A stretch of DNA of 64,000 bases from Aquitalea sp. LB_tupeE. Its GTDB lineage: Bacteria > Pseudomonadota > Gammaproteobacteria > Burkholderiales > Chromobacteriaceae. Shown here piece after piece: positions 8,328 through 16,408 of this stretch. Position numbers and translations under genes: made by a program. The notes under the pieces were generated by a model that was given only the letters and a program-made list of their open reading frames with translations, made no database searches and had not been told where the DNA came from. The stretch's first letter is position 1. Each line of letters begins with the position of its first letter. The DNA is taken from the NCBI RefSeq assembly GCF_013391415.1, contig NZ_JACAXB010000008.1, positions 62,001 through 126,000 on the forward strand. Reading direction: 5' to 3'.

Positions 8328-9260
8328 TCAGGCCAGATGTTCAAACAGCGGGGTAGACAGATAGCGCTCCCCAAAGGAAGGAATCACCACCACAATCAGT
8401 TTGCCTGCATTTTCCGGTCGCTTGGCCAGCTCAATAGCAGACCATACCGCCGCACCAGACGAAATCCCCACCAGCACCCCTTCTTGCGTGGCTACTGCAC
8501 GTGCCGTCGTAAATGCATCTTCGTTTTTAACGCGAATGATTTCATCATACACATCGGTATTCAGGATAGGCGGAACAAAGCCAGCGCCAATGCCCTGGAT
8601 GGGATGGGGGCCTTTCGGTCCACCCGACAACACGGGAGAAGCATCCGGTTCTACCGCCACGACACGCACACCAGGCTTATGGGATTTCAGCACCTCACCA
8701 ACCCCGGTGATGGTGCCGCCGGTACCCACACCAGCAACAAAAATATCCACCTGACCATCGGTATCGCGCCAGATTTCCTCAGCCGTGGTGTTGCGATGCA
8801 CCTCAGGGTTGGCGGCATTTTCAAACTGCTGCGGCATGAACCAGCTGTCCGGGTTTTCTTCCACCAACTGGCGCGCCTTGGCAATCGCACCGCCCATGCC
8901 GTCCGGCCCCGGGGTCAGAATCAGTTCTGCACCATAAGCCTTCAGCAATTGCCGGCGTTCACGGCTCATGGTCTCGGGCATGGTAATCACCAGCTTGTAG
9001 CCACGTGCCGCGCATACCATCGCCAGGCCGATACCGGTATTACCTGACGTCGGCTCCACGATGGTGGTATGCGGCCCGATCTTGCCTTCTTTTTCGGCAG
9101 CATCGATCATGGCAACGGCAATACGGTCTTTTACACTGTGCGCCGGGTTGAAAAACTCCAGCTTGGCCACTACGGTGGCAACGCAGCCCTCGGTCACGCG
9201 GTTCAGCTTGACCAGCGGTGTATTACCGATCAGATCGGTTACGGTATTGGCGATACGCAT
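8328..9260 (-). CDS. cysK: Cysteine synthase A (O-acetylserine sulfhydrylase)
   Basis: PLP enzyme that makes cysteine from O-acetylserine and sulfide. Seen: the PLP Lys at about 44 in [11 protein letters not shown], substrate loop TSGNTG at 71-76, phosphate-binding GTGGT at 179-183, and the C-terminal [11 protein letters not shown]. The PAHSVKDR context and 310-aa length favour CysK over CysM. GGGAGAA lies in good position before the ATG at 9260. It is monocistronic, between a terminator and a divergent potassium-channel gene. An AT-rich 120-bp upstream region could carry CysB sites, but I cannot define one. Confidence 0.96.
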   Translation of the reverse strand: MRIANTVTDLIGNTPLVKLNRVTEGCVATVVAKLEFFNPAHSVKDRIAVAMIDAAEKEGKIGPHTTIVEPTSGNTGIGLAMVCAARGYKLVITMPETMSRERRQLLKAYGAELILTPGPDGMGGAIAKARQLVEENPDSWFMPQQFENAANPEVHRNTTAEEIWRDTDGQVDIFVAGVGTGGTITGVGEVLKSHKPGVRVVAVEPDASPVLSGGPKGPHPIQGIGAGFVPPILNTDVYDEIIRVKNEDAFTTARAVATQEGVLVGISSGAAVWSAIELAKRPENAGKLIVVVIPSFGERYLSTPLFEHLA

Positions 9261-9380
9261 TGTCTTATTCTCCCGGGCAACAATAATGCGGAATTTAATA
9301 TCCCATATAATATATGAGCGTGTCGGAAAACCTAATAGTGTTTGCTTCTATTGAATGAACCAACAAATCCGGGTCTTACC

Positions 9381-10250
9381 ATGCCTATCCAGGAAAACCT
9401 GATACCCCTGCACGGCTGGCGCCGCAAGCTCTACATCATCATTTTCGAGGCAGATACCCGGGCAGGCCGGATGTTTGACCTAGGCCTGATCCTGCTCATT
9501 TTATTGTCCTTGCTGACGGTCATACTGGAAAGCGTGGCCGGTATTCGGCAAAACTGGGGGCCGCAACTGAAGTGGCTGGATTGGCTGTTCACCATCGTCT
9601 TCACCACCGAGTACCTGCTCAGACTGATCTGCGTACACAAGCCGCTACGCTATGCGCGCAGCTTTTTCGGGGTGGTTGACCTGCTCTCCATCCTGCCGCT
9701 CTACCTCGGCCTGCTCATCCCTGAAAGCCGCTTTCTGGCCGATGTCCGGGTTTTGCGCTTGCTGCGCATGTTTCGCATCCTCAAACTCACGCGCTACATG
9801 GGTGAAGCACGTGAACTCAAACGCGCCATGCTGGCCAGTCGTCGCAAGATTCTGGTCTTCCTGATGAGTGTCATTGCCCTGGTCATCATCCTGGGCACCC
9901 TGATGTATGTGATTGAAGGAGAAGCCAACGGCTTTACCAGCATCCCCATCGGTATCTACTGGGCAATTGTCACCCTCACCACCGTGGGTTTTGGCGACAT
10001 CACACCCAAAACCCCGCTGGGCCAGGCCTTGGCCAGCATCGTCATGATTACCGGCTATGGCATCATTGCCGTGCCTACCGGCATTGTGACGGCAGAAATT
10101 GCCCGTGGCAGCACAGCTACTCCGGCAGACAAGCAATCAGCCACCAGGCTTTGCCCGCATTGTTTTACCGAAGGCCATGACTGGGATGCCCACTTTTGCA
10201 AGCACTGTGGCGGCAAGTTGCCACGTCCGGCCAATCATACGGTCAGTTAG
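9381..10250 (+). CDS. Voltage-gated potassium channel with C-terminal zinc ribbon
   Basis: Six-transmembrane Kv-type channel subunit of 289 aa in the inner membrane. S1 is about residues 33-55 and S2-S3 about 65-113. S4 (about 120-140) carries the regular Arg/Lys ladder DVRVLRLLRMFRILKLTR. S5 is about 156-178, and the pore helix plus selectivity filter TLTTVGFGD is at about 198-206, with S6 after it. Unusually the cytoplasmic tail ends in LCPHCFTEGHDWDAHFCKHCGGKLP, a zinc-ribbon-like CxxC ... CxxC (Cys 258, 261, 273, 276). The start at 9381 is chosen because upstream in-frame codons add a non-family leader. No partner gene adjoins it. Confidence 0.93.
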   Translation: MPIQENLIPLHGWRRKLYIIIFEADTRAGRMFDLGLILLILLSLLTVILESVAGIRQNWGPQLKWLDWLFTIVFTTEYLLRLICVHKPLRYARSFFGVVDLLSILPLYLGLLIPESRFLADVRVLRLLRMFRILKLTRYMGEARELKRAMLASRRKILVFLMSVIALVIILGTLMYVIEGEANGFTSIPIGIYWAIVTLTTVGFGDITPKTPLGQALASIVMITGYGIIAVPTGIVTAEIARGSTATPADKQSATRLCPHCFTEGHDWDAHFCKHCGGKLPRPANHTVS

Positions 10251-10268
10251 ACAGCGCTACGCCTTTTG

Positions 10269-11393
10269 CTAGGCGTGCGCCGCCAGAATGGTACGAGCCA
10301 GCTGTTCGGCCTGGCTGGCAATCAAATGTGCAGCCTCCTGCATCGCCACATCCAGAGTCATGGGGCGGTTGCACAATGAATAGCAGCCATTAAATGTGGC
10401 TGCCAGCCTGCCCGCATCGTCCGCAATCACGGCACCGGACAACAAACTGACAGGCACTCCTGCAGACTTGGCCAGGGTCGCCACACAAGCTGGCGCTTTG
10501 CCGGACAGCGTCTGGCTGTCGCTGCGCCCTTCACCGGTCAGCACCCAGTCAGCCTCGGCAACAGCCGTCGCCAAACCAATATGGCTGGCCACGGCCTTGG
10601 CACCTGAGACCATCTGCCCACCCAATAGCTGTAATGCATAGCCCAGACCACCAGCAGCGCCACTCCCGGGTAAATCACATACCGACGTTTCCATGCCTGC
10701 ATCCAGCAGCTTAGAAAAATAGGCAATACGGGCATCAAACCGAGCAATATCCGTCGCTGCAACACCCTTTTGCGGGCCGAATACCGCAGTTGCCCCCTGC
10801 TCCCCCGCCAAAGGATTTTCCACATCAGACCAGACTTCCAGCTTCACTTGCGCCAATCTTCCAGGTAGCGCATCACAAGACAGCGTTTCGAAATCAAGTA
10901 CATCCTGCAGACTTCCTTGCAGTCTTTCACCCTGCACACCGAGCAGCTGCAAGCCCAATGCAACCAGACAGCCAGCCCCAGCATCATTGGTACTGGAGCC
11001 ACCCAGGGCGACCGCAATCTGACGATAGCCATCCGCAAGCAATGCCTGCAGCAACTGACCAACCCCGCGACTACTGCGCTGCGTTACAGGGGTACTCCCT
11101 GCGTTTGGCAAACCAATGATGCGTGCCACTTCCATCACCGCAGTTCCATCTGGCAGCAACAGGCAGGCTACGGACTGCTCCAGCCCATTTGCATCACAAA
11201 CAGAATAATGCAGCCACTGCCCCCCCACCGCAGCGTGCAAGGCATCCAGAGTGCCTTCACCGCCATCTGCCATCGGACGCAAAACACACTCAGCATGAGG
11301 ATCGGCGCGTGCAATCCCCTGTTGCATGGCCTTCGCCACCTCAGCCGCTTCCAGCGACCCCTTGAAGGAGTCTGGTGCAAGTACCCAGCGCAT
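10269..11393 (-). CDS. glxK: Glycerate 2-kinase (GlxK/GarK family)
   Basis: Phosphorylates D-glycerate to 2-phosphoglycerate using ATP, feeding glycolysis from glyoxylate, tartronate or glycerate. The start at 11393 gives the family N-terminus MRWVLAPDSFKGSLEAAEVAKAM. Further family segments are RPMADGGEGTLDAL, IGLPNAGSTPVTQRSSRGVGQLLQALL, ALGGSSTNDAGAGCLVALG, FGPQKGV, LPGSGAAGGLGYAL and VLTGEGRSDSQTLSGKAPA. The length of 374 aa is standard. No glyoxylate carboligase or tartronate reductase gene is adjacent, so the route supplying glycerate is not shown here. The upstream proQ terminator separates the two genes. Confidence 0.95.
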   Translation of the reverse strand: MRWVLAPDSFKGSLEAAEVAKAMQQGIARADPHAECVLRPMADGGEGTLDALHAAVGGQWLHYSVCDANGLEQSVACLLLPDGTAVMEVARIIGLPNAGSTPVTQRSSRGVGQLLQALLADGYRQIAVALGGSSTNDAGAGCLVALGLQLLGVQGERLQGSLQDVLDFETLSCDALPGRLAQVKLEVWSDVENPLAGEQGATAVFGPQKGVAATDIARFDARIAYFSKLLDAGMETSVCDLPGSGAAGGLGYALQLLGGQMVSGAKAVASHIGLATAVAEADWVLTGEGRSDSQTLSGKAPACVATLAKSAGVPVSLLSGAVIADDAGRLAATFNGCYSLCNRPMTLDVAMQEAAHLIASQAEQLARTILAAHA

Positions 11394-11430
11394 AGCACGT
11401 CCCCATGACAAAAACAGCCAACATAAATGC

Positions 11431-11461
11431 AAAACCCCTCGTTGCCAAGGCAAGGAGGGGT
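11431..11461 (-). terminator. Intrinsic terminator after proQ
   Basis: Minus-strand hairpin ACCCCTC / GAGGGGT with an inner TTGCC/GGCAA pairing, followed by TTTTGC, 20 bp beyond the proQ stop. Confidence 0.82.
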
Positions 11462-11481
11462 CTGAAAACGGGCTGTGCAGC

Positions 11482-11886
11482 TTATTCAGCGGCAGCCTGA
11501 TCGTTCTGTATGGTTTCAGCAGCCGGAGTCTCCGCTGCGGGCTTGGGAGCCGACATCAACTGGGCTGCCTTTTTCTCTTCAGCGCTCACTTCACCAGTAG
11601 GCTTGCCTGCGAGGTCAAAACGCTTGCCACCACGTGCCAGCGACTTTACATAGCGCGGCTTTCTGCAATGATTGGCGACAACGCGCGAAATCAGGGTTGC
11701 ATCAAATTGCGGCAAGGCGGCAATCAGGCTCTCATGGATGCCCAGAGCCAGCGGACGGAATTGACGGAACACTTCGAACTTGCTGTAAACATGTTCCGCA
11801 ATCATTTCAGTCTGTTTTTTCTTGGACAGACTCTGAACTGCGGACTTGAGAGCAGCACCCAGTGCCGTTTCGGTATTTGGCTTCAT
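11482..11886 (-). CDS. proQ: ProQ/FinO-domain RNA chaperone
   Basis: Small RNA-binding protein of 134 aa. The ProQ/FinO core is visible from about residue 35 to 105 (SKFEVFRQFRPLALGIHESLIAALPQFDATLISRVVANHCRKPRYVKSLARGGKRFDLAGKPTGEVS). It is followed by a low-complexity Ala/Pro/Glu tail (AEEKKAAQLMSAPKPAAETPAAETIQNDQAAAE). This short architecture, without the C-terminal Tudor-like domain of E. coli ProQ, resembles the minimal ProQ of Neisseria. Such proteins bind structured RNAs including small RNAs and mRNA 3' ends. This is relevant because the window contains two small-RNA candidates. It is monocistronic with its own terminator. Confidence 0.93.
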   Translation of the reverse strand: MKPNTETALGAALKSAVQSLSKKKQTEMIAEHVYSKFEVFRQFRPLALGIHESLIAALPQFDATLISRVVANHCRKPRYVKSLARGGKRFDLAGKPTGEVSAEEKKAAQLMSAPKPAAETPAAETIQNDQAAAE

Positions 11887-12097
11887 GAACTTCTATCTAG
11901 ATCCAGTGATGCTTTTGTAATGACAGGCAAGCCTGCCAGACATGGGGGACGGCCACACACCGTCACAATACCAACTTGCCGTTTTATCCACGACACCGCA
12001 GTGATCTGTATGGTAATGCAGCTTGCCAAGCCGTGCCAGCAAAAGGCGGGAACGAATAGCAGCAGGACAGATTTGCGTGTCAGGCTGGCAACGATAA

Positions 12098-12185
12098 TGG
12101 TGCGCCCAGCCGGGGTCGAACCGGCACAACCGAAGTCGAGGGATTTTAAGTCCCTTGCGTCTACCAATTTCGCCATGGGCGCACC
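12098..12185 (-). tRNA. tRNA-Leu (anticodon TAA)
   Basis: Minus-strand sequence starts GGTGCGCCCATGGCGAAATT and ends GGGCGCACC plus a discriminator A. The 7-bp acceptor stem is GGTGCGC/GCGCACC. The D-loop contains GGTAGACGC, the anticodon arm reads GGGACTTAAAATCCC with TAA, there is a long class II variable arm, and the T-arm has GGTTCGACCCC. The CCA end is not encoded. Confidence 0.97.
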
Positions 12186-12194
12186 GAGACGCGG

Positions 12195-12223
12195 ATTATG
12201 CCAGTACTTGAGCACTGCGTCAT
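12195..12223 (-). promoter_or_regulatory. Predicted sigma70 promoter of tRNA-Leu
   Basis: On the minus strand: ATGACG (-35, 4 of 6) - 17 bp - CATAAT (-10, 5 of 6), followed directly by a GC-rich CCGCG discriminator, 9 bp before the mature tRNA end. Such discriminators are typical of stringently controlled stable-RNA promoters. Confidence 0.6.
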
Positions 12224-12399
12224 CCTTCTGACGTGCATTTTACCGCGCGCCAGGCAAGAACATGCGCACAGCTTGCTGCCCGTGTGTGCTTTGCGCGAAG
12301 ATGCACGATCAGCATGCCGGTTCTATCCTGTCATCAAGACCGGGTGGAACAGCATCCCCTGCATTCAATAACAATCTGCGACAAAGGAAGTGCCGTCTC

Positions 12400-13596
12400 A
12401 TGTTCGAACATGTCGAAGCCTACCCTGGCGACCCCATTCTGACCCTGGTAGAAACATTTCATGCAGATCAACGTCCGCAGAAAGTGAATCTCGGCATCGG
12501 GCTTTATTATGATGAAGAAGGACGCATCCCGCTGTTGTCTTCCGTGCAAAAAGCCGAAGCAGCACGTGCTGCCACCCCTTCTCCACGCCCCTACCTGCCC
12601 ATGGAGGGAGCTGCCAACTACCGTGCAGCTGTCCAGCAATTATTGTTTGGTGCAAAACACCAGGCAGTCACCGAACAGCGCATCTCCACGATTCAAACCA
12701 TTGGTGGTTCCGGTGCACTTAAGGTAGGTGCTGACTTCATCAAACGTTATTTCCCACAAAGTGAAGCCTGGATCAGCACCCCCAGCTGGGATAACCATCG
12801 TGCCATTTTTGAAGGTGCCGGCATCAAAGTGCACGATTATCCCTACTACGATGCAGTCAGCGGTGGACTGCTGTTTGAAGAAATGCTTGCCACCATCAAG
12901 CAATTGCCAGCCCAAAGCGTAGTACTGCTCCACCCGTGTTGCCACAACCCGACCGGCGTTGATTTGAGCCCTGCACAATGGGACATCCTGATTCCACTGC
13001 TCAAGGCTGGCCAGTTGCTTCCATTCCTGGACATTGCCTACCAGGGCTTTGGCCAGGGCCTGGATGAAGATGCCTATGCCATTCGCAGCATGGCTGATGC
13101 CGGCATCAGCTTCTTTGTCAGCAACTCCTTCTCCAAGAACCTGTCCTTTTATGGCGAACGTTGCGGTGGGCTCTCCATCGTCTGTCAGGATGCGGAAGAA
13201 GCCACACGCGTACTGGGCCAAATGAAGGCCACTGTGCGTCGTAACTACTCCAGCCCTCCGACGCATGGCGGTCAGATCACCGCCGCCGTCATGAATGACC
13301 CTTCCCTGTTTGCAGAATGGCAAGGTGAAGTTGCCCAGATGCGCAGCCGCATCAAGGCCATGCGCCAAAGCCTGTATCAAGTCCTGAGCGAGCGCGTGCC
13401 CGGTCGTGACTTCAGCTACTTCATCACCCAGCAAGGCATGTTCAGCTACACCGGCCTTACACCTGAACAGGTTGACCGCCTGCGTGAAGAATTTGCAGTC
13501 TATCTGGTGCGTTCCGGCCGGATGTGCGTAGCGGGCCTGAACAGCCGTAATGTGAATGATGTTGCCGAAGCCATGGCGGCAGTACTGAAAGGCTGA
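12400..13596 (+). CDS. tyrB: Aromatic amino acid / aspartate aminotransferase
   Basis: Class I PLP aminotransferase (AspC/TyrB family). Seen: [92 protein letters not shown], and the PLP Lys at about 246 in [19 protein letters not shown], with the final [15 protein letters not shown] carrying the substrate Arg. It is 398 aa long. AAGGAAG precedes the ATG at 12400 by 9-10 bp; longer upstream readings lack family similarity. Aromatic preference is favoured from close likeness to bacterial TyrB, but aspartate specificity cannot be excluded by eye. A strong terminator follows. Confidence 0.92.
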   Translation: MFEHVEAYPGDPILTLVETFHADQRPQKVNLGIGLYYDEEGRIPLLSSVQKAEAARAATPSPRPYLPMEGAANYRAAVQQLLFGAKHQAVTEQRISTIQTIGGSGALKVGADFIKRYFPQSEAWISTPSWDNHRAIFEGAGIKVHDYPYYDAVSGGLLFEEMLATIKQLPAQSVVLLHPCCHNPTGVDLSPAQWDILIPLLKAGQLLPFLDIAYQGFGQGLDEDAYAIRSMADAGISFFVSNSFSKNLSFYGERCGGLSIVCQDAEEATRVLGQMKATVRRNYSSPPTHGGQITAAVMNDPSLFAEWQGEVAQMRSRIKAMRQSLYQVLSERVPGRDFSYFITQQGMFSYTGLTPEQVDRLREEFAVYLVRSGRMCVAGLNSRNVNDVAEAMAAVLKG

Positions 13597-13611
13597 TAGG
13601 CATTACAAAGC

Positions 13612-13641
13612 AAAAAGCCCGGTCAAGTGCCGGGCTTTTTT
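13612..13641 (+). terminator. Intrinsic terminator after the aminotransferase gene
   Basis: Hairpin AAAAAGCCCGG / CCGGGCTTTTT (13612-13622 and 13630-13640) with a 7-nt loop and T6. It is symmetrical enough to serve yejK from the other side too. Confidence 0.92.
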
Positions 13642-13686
13642 GCATGCAGAAACTTGCCACAGGCAAGCCGGACTTGGTAAGAAGCC

Positions 13687-14694
13687 TTAATCCCGTTTAT
13701 GCAACTTCAACACCAACGTCAGCTCACCTTCACCATCATCCTGCGACTGGATATTCTTCAAGGTAATGCCGCTAGGCAACAACACGCTGATACCGTGGCC
13801 TATACCATACTTGGAAAGCGTCTTTTCCAGCCGCTTGGCCATGCTTTGCGCGGGTAGACGCGCCTCATCATCCAGTGCAAAGCCATAAGTTTCAGCCGCA
13901 TTGTCAAAAGCCTGGCTTACCTGCTCCTTGCCCACGAACTTTTCAGCAATCGAGCTGACCTGACCGGCGGACATCTCCTCCTCAGTCTCGCATACCGCCA
14001 GAAACTCATCCTTGAAGCGAGCCTGCTCCAAGGGATCGGCAATCTCTTCCGACAATTGCTCCACCACACTGGCAACCATGCGGCTACTGCTGTTGGCATC
14101 CGGAACCCGCATGGCCTTGAGAAAATCTTCCAGCCAGAACTTGGCCTGCTGACCACCGCGATCCACCGCATACACCATCGGACCACTCTCCAGAATCAGT
14201 GCACCTTTATCGATCAGCTTGGGATTGATCCCTGAGGCATGGCGAATATCAAACACCTCCCCGGACTCCACAACAGACAGAAAGTCATCGCGAACTTCCG
14301 ATTTGAACACACCTAATGCACGCAGCTCACGCTCACCATCCGACAAGCCAGAGAAAAGGATGATGAAAAGATCACCCGCACTGATGTTGGGGTGCTGTGA
14401 ACGGGCATAAAGGTGCTTGGCAATGCGCTGTGACAGCGCCAGGAAGTCGAGTTCACCACGGAAAAACTGCCGGGTGTAATGATAAATCTCATTCAGATTG
14501 AGATCGGACTCATGAAAGAACTGATGCTTCTTCTTGTCTGACACTACCCCACGCAGATAGCCGCTGAGGATCAGCGACGAGACATCATCATCAACATCAC
14601 TGGCACGCTCAGACAACTGTAACGGTTCACCACGGGCTTGATTGCCTACCCGGTGCACCACCAAACGCTCAACACGCGACTCATCAATCAACAT
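13687..14694 (-). CDS. yejK: Nucleoid-associated protein YejK/NdpA family
   Basis: Family of about 335-aa nucleoid-associated proteins (E. coli YejK); the length here, 335 aa, matches. The start at 14694 gives the typical MLIDESRVERLVVHRVGNQARGEPLQLSE. Later parts include DDDVSSLILSGYLRGVV, FHESDLNLNEIYHYTRQFF, HPNISAGDLFIILFSGL and a C-terminal ISVLLPSGITLKNIQSQDDGEGELTLVLKLHKRD. A ribosome-binding site (AAGGTGGA) precedes this ATG. Longer frames upstream are rejected because they add a hydrophobic leader unlike the family. The exact role is unsettled in the literature; related proteins are targets of phage anti-nucleoid functions. Confidence 0.9.
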   Translation of the reverse strand: MLIDESRVERLVVHRVGNQARGEPLQLSERASDVDDDVSSLILSGYLRGVVSDKKKHQFFHESDLNLNEIYHYTRQFFRGELDFLALSQRIAKHLYARSQHPNISAGDLFIILFSGLSDGERELRALGVFKSEVRDDFLSVVESGEVFDIRHASGINPKLIDKGALILESGPMVYAVDRGGQQAKFWLEDFLKAMRVPDANSSSRMVASVVEQLSEEIADPLEQARFKDEFLAVCETEEEMSAGQVSSIAEKFVGKEQVSQAFDNAAETYGFALDDEARLPAQSMAKRLEKTLSKYGIGHGISVLLPSGITLKNIQSQDDGEGELTLVLKLHKRD

Positions 14695-15035
14695 CGACCA
14701 TTCCACCTTGATAAAGCGTTGATTATTGCCGTTTGCAGGGGCCAAAACAACCGAACCACACAGAAACAAGGGCAGCCGCCACGACATGGCGAACATCAGA
14801 ATCAGCCCGCAAACAGGCAGCGCGGGCGGTGCACCACTGTTTAATGAAGTCTTCATTGCAAGGAAATGAACGTTCTAAAAACAGATTGAACAGTAATTAT
14901 CAATCCGAGAAGGTAATGAAATTTCCTAGCCAAAAGTAGGACTGGTCTTAATTACAAGGCTTCGCAAAATGGCGATAGTTACGTCAGACAAGGCCTTCTT
15001 GTTGACGACAACTACTTAACCAAGGAACACCCGCC
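14695..15035. other. Gene-free interval between yejK and the fimbrial cluster
   Basis: 341 bp that must hold the yejK promoter (minus) and the pilin promoter (plus). The right half is AT-rich. A short dyad GTTG-ACGA-CAAC lies near 15007 in the pilin leader. I see no consensus -35/-10 pair, no invertible-element repeats and no recombinase, so fim-type inversion switching is not supported. Open frames here have no family similarity. Confidence 0.5.
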
Positions 15036-15572
15036 ATGAAGAAACTCTTGACCATCGCCAGCGCAGCCGCCTTTGCCAGCCTTGCCACACCAGCCTTTGC
15101 CTTCGACGGTACCATCAATTTCACCGGCACCATCTCTTCTGTTACATGTAGCCTCGCAGCGGCAGGTGGTACCAACGTGGGTAGTGTGACCCTACCAACC
15201 GTCACGCAATCTTCTCTCAAAAACCCCGGTGATACTGCAGGTACCACCCAGTTCAGCATCAAGCTGTCTGGGTGCACAGGCACAGCCACACAGGCTAGCG
15301 CATGGTTTGAGTCTGGCCCTGAAATCAACGCCTCGGGGCGTATCCTCACCACGATCGCCGGCGCGAATACCGACACCCTCAGTATCGCACTCTACAACAT
15401 GGGAAGTGCCACCCCGATCTCCATTGGGCAAAGCACTGTGGCTAGTGCCCCCTTCACCATCACTAGTGGTAGCGCAACGCTGAACTACCAAGCCAAGTAC
15501 TACGCGGAAAAAGCAGTAAGTGCCGCTGGTGCTGTAGTAGGCAAGGTTAACTACACCATTCAATACCAATAA
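15036..15572 (+). CDS. Type 1-like fimbrial major subunit
   Basis: Chaperone-usher pilin of 178 aa, secreted through Sec and polymerised by donor-strand exchange. The signal peptide MKKLLTIASAAAFASLATPAFA is cut before FDGTINFTG. The disulfide pair expected of FimA-type pilins is present (SSVTCSLAAAGG, about residue 38, and KLSGCTGTA, about 79). The mature end has the alternating beta-strand and penultimate Tyr motif KVNYTIQYQ recognised by the chaperone. AAGGAA lies 9 bp before the ATG. It is first in the cluster and is followed by an intrinsic terminator before the chaperone gene, as expected for the most abundant product. Confidence 0.93.
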   Translation: MKKLLTIASAAAFASLATPAFAFDGTINFTGTISSVTCSLAAAGGTNVGSVTLPTVTQSSLKNPGDTAGTTQFSIKLSGCTGTATQASAWFESGPEINASGRILTTIAGANTDTLSIALYNMGSATPISIGQSTVASAPFTITSGSATLNYQAKYYAEKAVSAAGAVVGKVNYTIQYQ

Positions 15573-15600
15573 AAACCATATAAAACCAAAAAATGATCTA

Positions 15601-15632
15601 AAAAGGAGATACACCTGCTATCTCCTTTTTTA
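15601..15632 (+). terminator. Intrinsic terminator/attenuator between pilin and chaperone genes
   Basis: Perfect 11-bp stem AAAAGGAGATA / TATCTCCTTTT (15601-15611 and 15619-15629) with a 7-nt loop and T6 tail, 16 bp before the chaperone ATG. Partial read-through would give much more pilin mRNA than chaperone and usher mRNA. The 5' arm contains AAGGAGAT, resembling a ribosome-binding site. Confidence 0.85.
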
Positions 15633-15647
15633 ATAATGGATTAAATC

Positions 15648-16394
15648 ATGGATAAGTCAAAGAGCACATTGGTAATGATTGTGGCCACGCTGCTGGCAAA
15701 CACACCGGCAATGGCAGATGTATATATCAACGGCACCAGAATTATCTATCCAGCCGAAAAACGGGAAATAACATTCACCGTTGGCAATTCAGCAGCACAG
15801 AAAACATTAATACAAACCTGGATAGACGAAGGTAACCCTGGCGACACACCAGACAATAGCAAAGCGCCTTTTCTTCTTTCCCCACCACTTGCCGCAATTG
15901 GTGCACTGAAATCGCAAAATATACGCGTAAATTATACCGGAGAGAAGGAGCTACCCAATGACAAGGAGAGTCTGTTTTGGGTCAATGTACTTGAAGCACC
16001 CAAAAATACTCAAGACCCAAATGAACTGCGAATTTCACTTAGAACCAGAATCAAGCTTTTTTACCGACCACAAAATATGGAAATAAAACCGGAGCATGCG
16101 CCAGAGAAAATAGAATGGAAACTAGAAAAAAAAGAAAACAAATGGATGTTAACCGCCAACAACAAGAGCCCGTACTTCATCACCCTGAGTGAGATAAAAG
16201 TAAAAACAGATTCTTTCAGCGGGATGGCAAAAATATCTGCACAAAACTCGATGTTTCCTCCCCAAGGTACTTTAATATTTTCACTCAACCCGGAAAAAAC
16301 AATTAAAGACAGCGGAATCAGTTTCAGCACCATCAATGACTATGGCGGGACAAGCACCTACACTTCGGATGCCATAACCATATCAACCCATTAA
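15648..16394 (+). CDS. Periplasmic fimbrial chaperone (PapD/FimC family)
   Basis: Two-domain immunoglobulin-like chaperone of 248 aa that holds pilin subunits for the usher. The signal peptide is MDKSKSTLVMIVATLLANTPAMA. Family marks follow: VYINGTRIIYPAEKREITFTVGNSA with the conserved Arg/Tyr strand, LIQTWIDEGNPGDTPDNSKAPFLLSPPLAAIGALKSQNIRVNYTG, the NDKESLFWVNVLEAPKN chaperone signature, LRISLRTRIKLFYRP with the subunit-anchoring Lys region, and a C-terminal FSTINDYGGTSTYTSDAI. A run of eight A residues lies near 16127, a possible slippage site, though the frame is intact here. It is strikingly AT-rich compared with flanking housekeeping genes. Confidence 0.94.
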   Translation: MDKSKSTLVMIVATLLANTPAMADVYINGTRIIYPAEKREITFTVGNSAAQKTLIQTWIDEGNPGDTPDNSKAPFLLSPPLAAIGALKSQNIRVNYTGEKELPNDKESLFWVNVLEAPKNTQDPNELRISLRTRIKLFYRPQNMEIKPEHAPEKIEWKLEKKENKWMLTANNKSPYFITLSEIKVKTDSFSGMAKISAQNSMFPPQGTLIFSLNPEKTIKDSGISFSTINDYGGTSTYTSDAITISTH

Positions 16395-16408
16395 TGTAAA
16401 CAATCACC

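Noticed and set aside
14860-15035. Invertible fim-type switch before the pilin gene
   Set aside because: No paired inverted repeats of useful length and no recombinase gene in the window.
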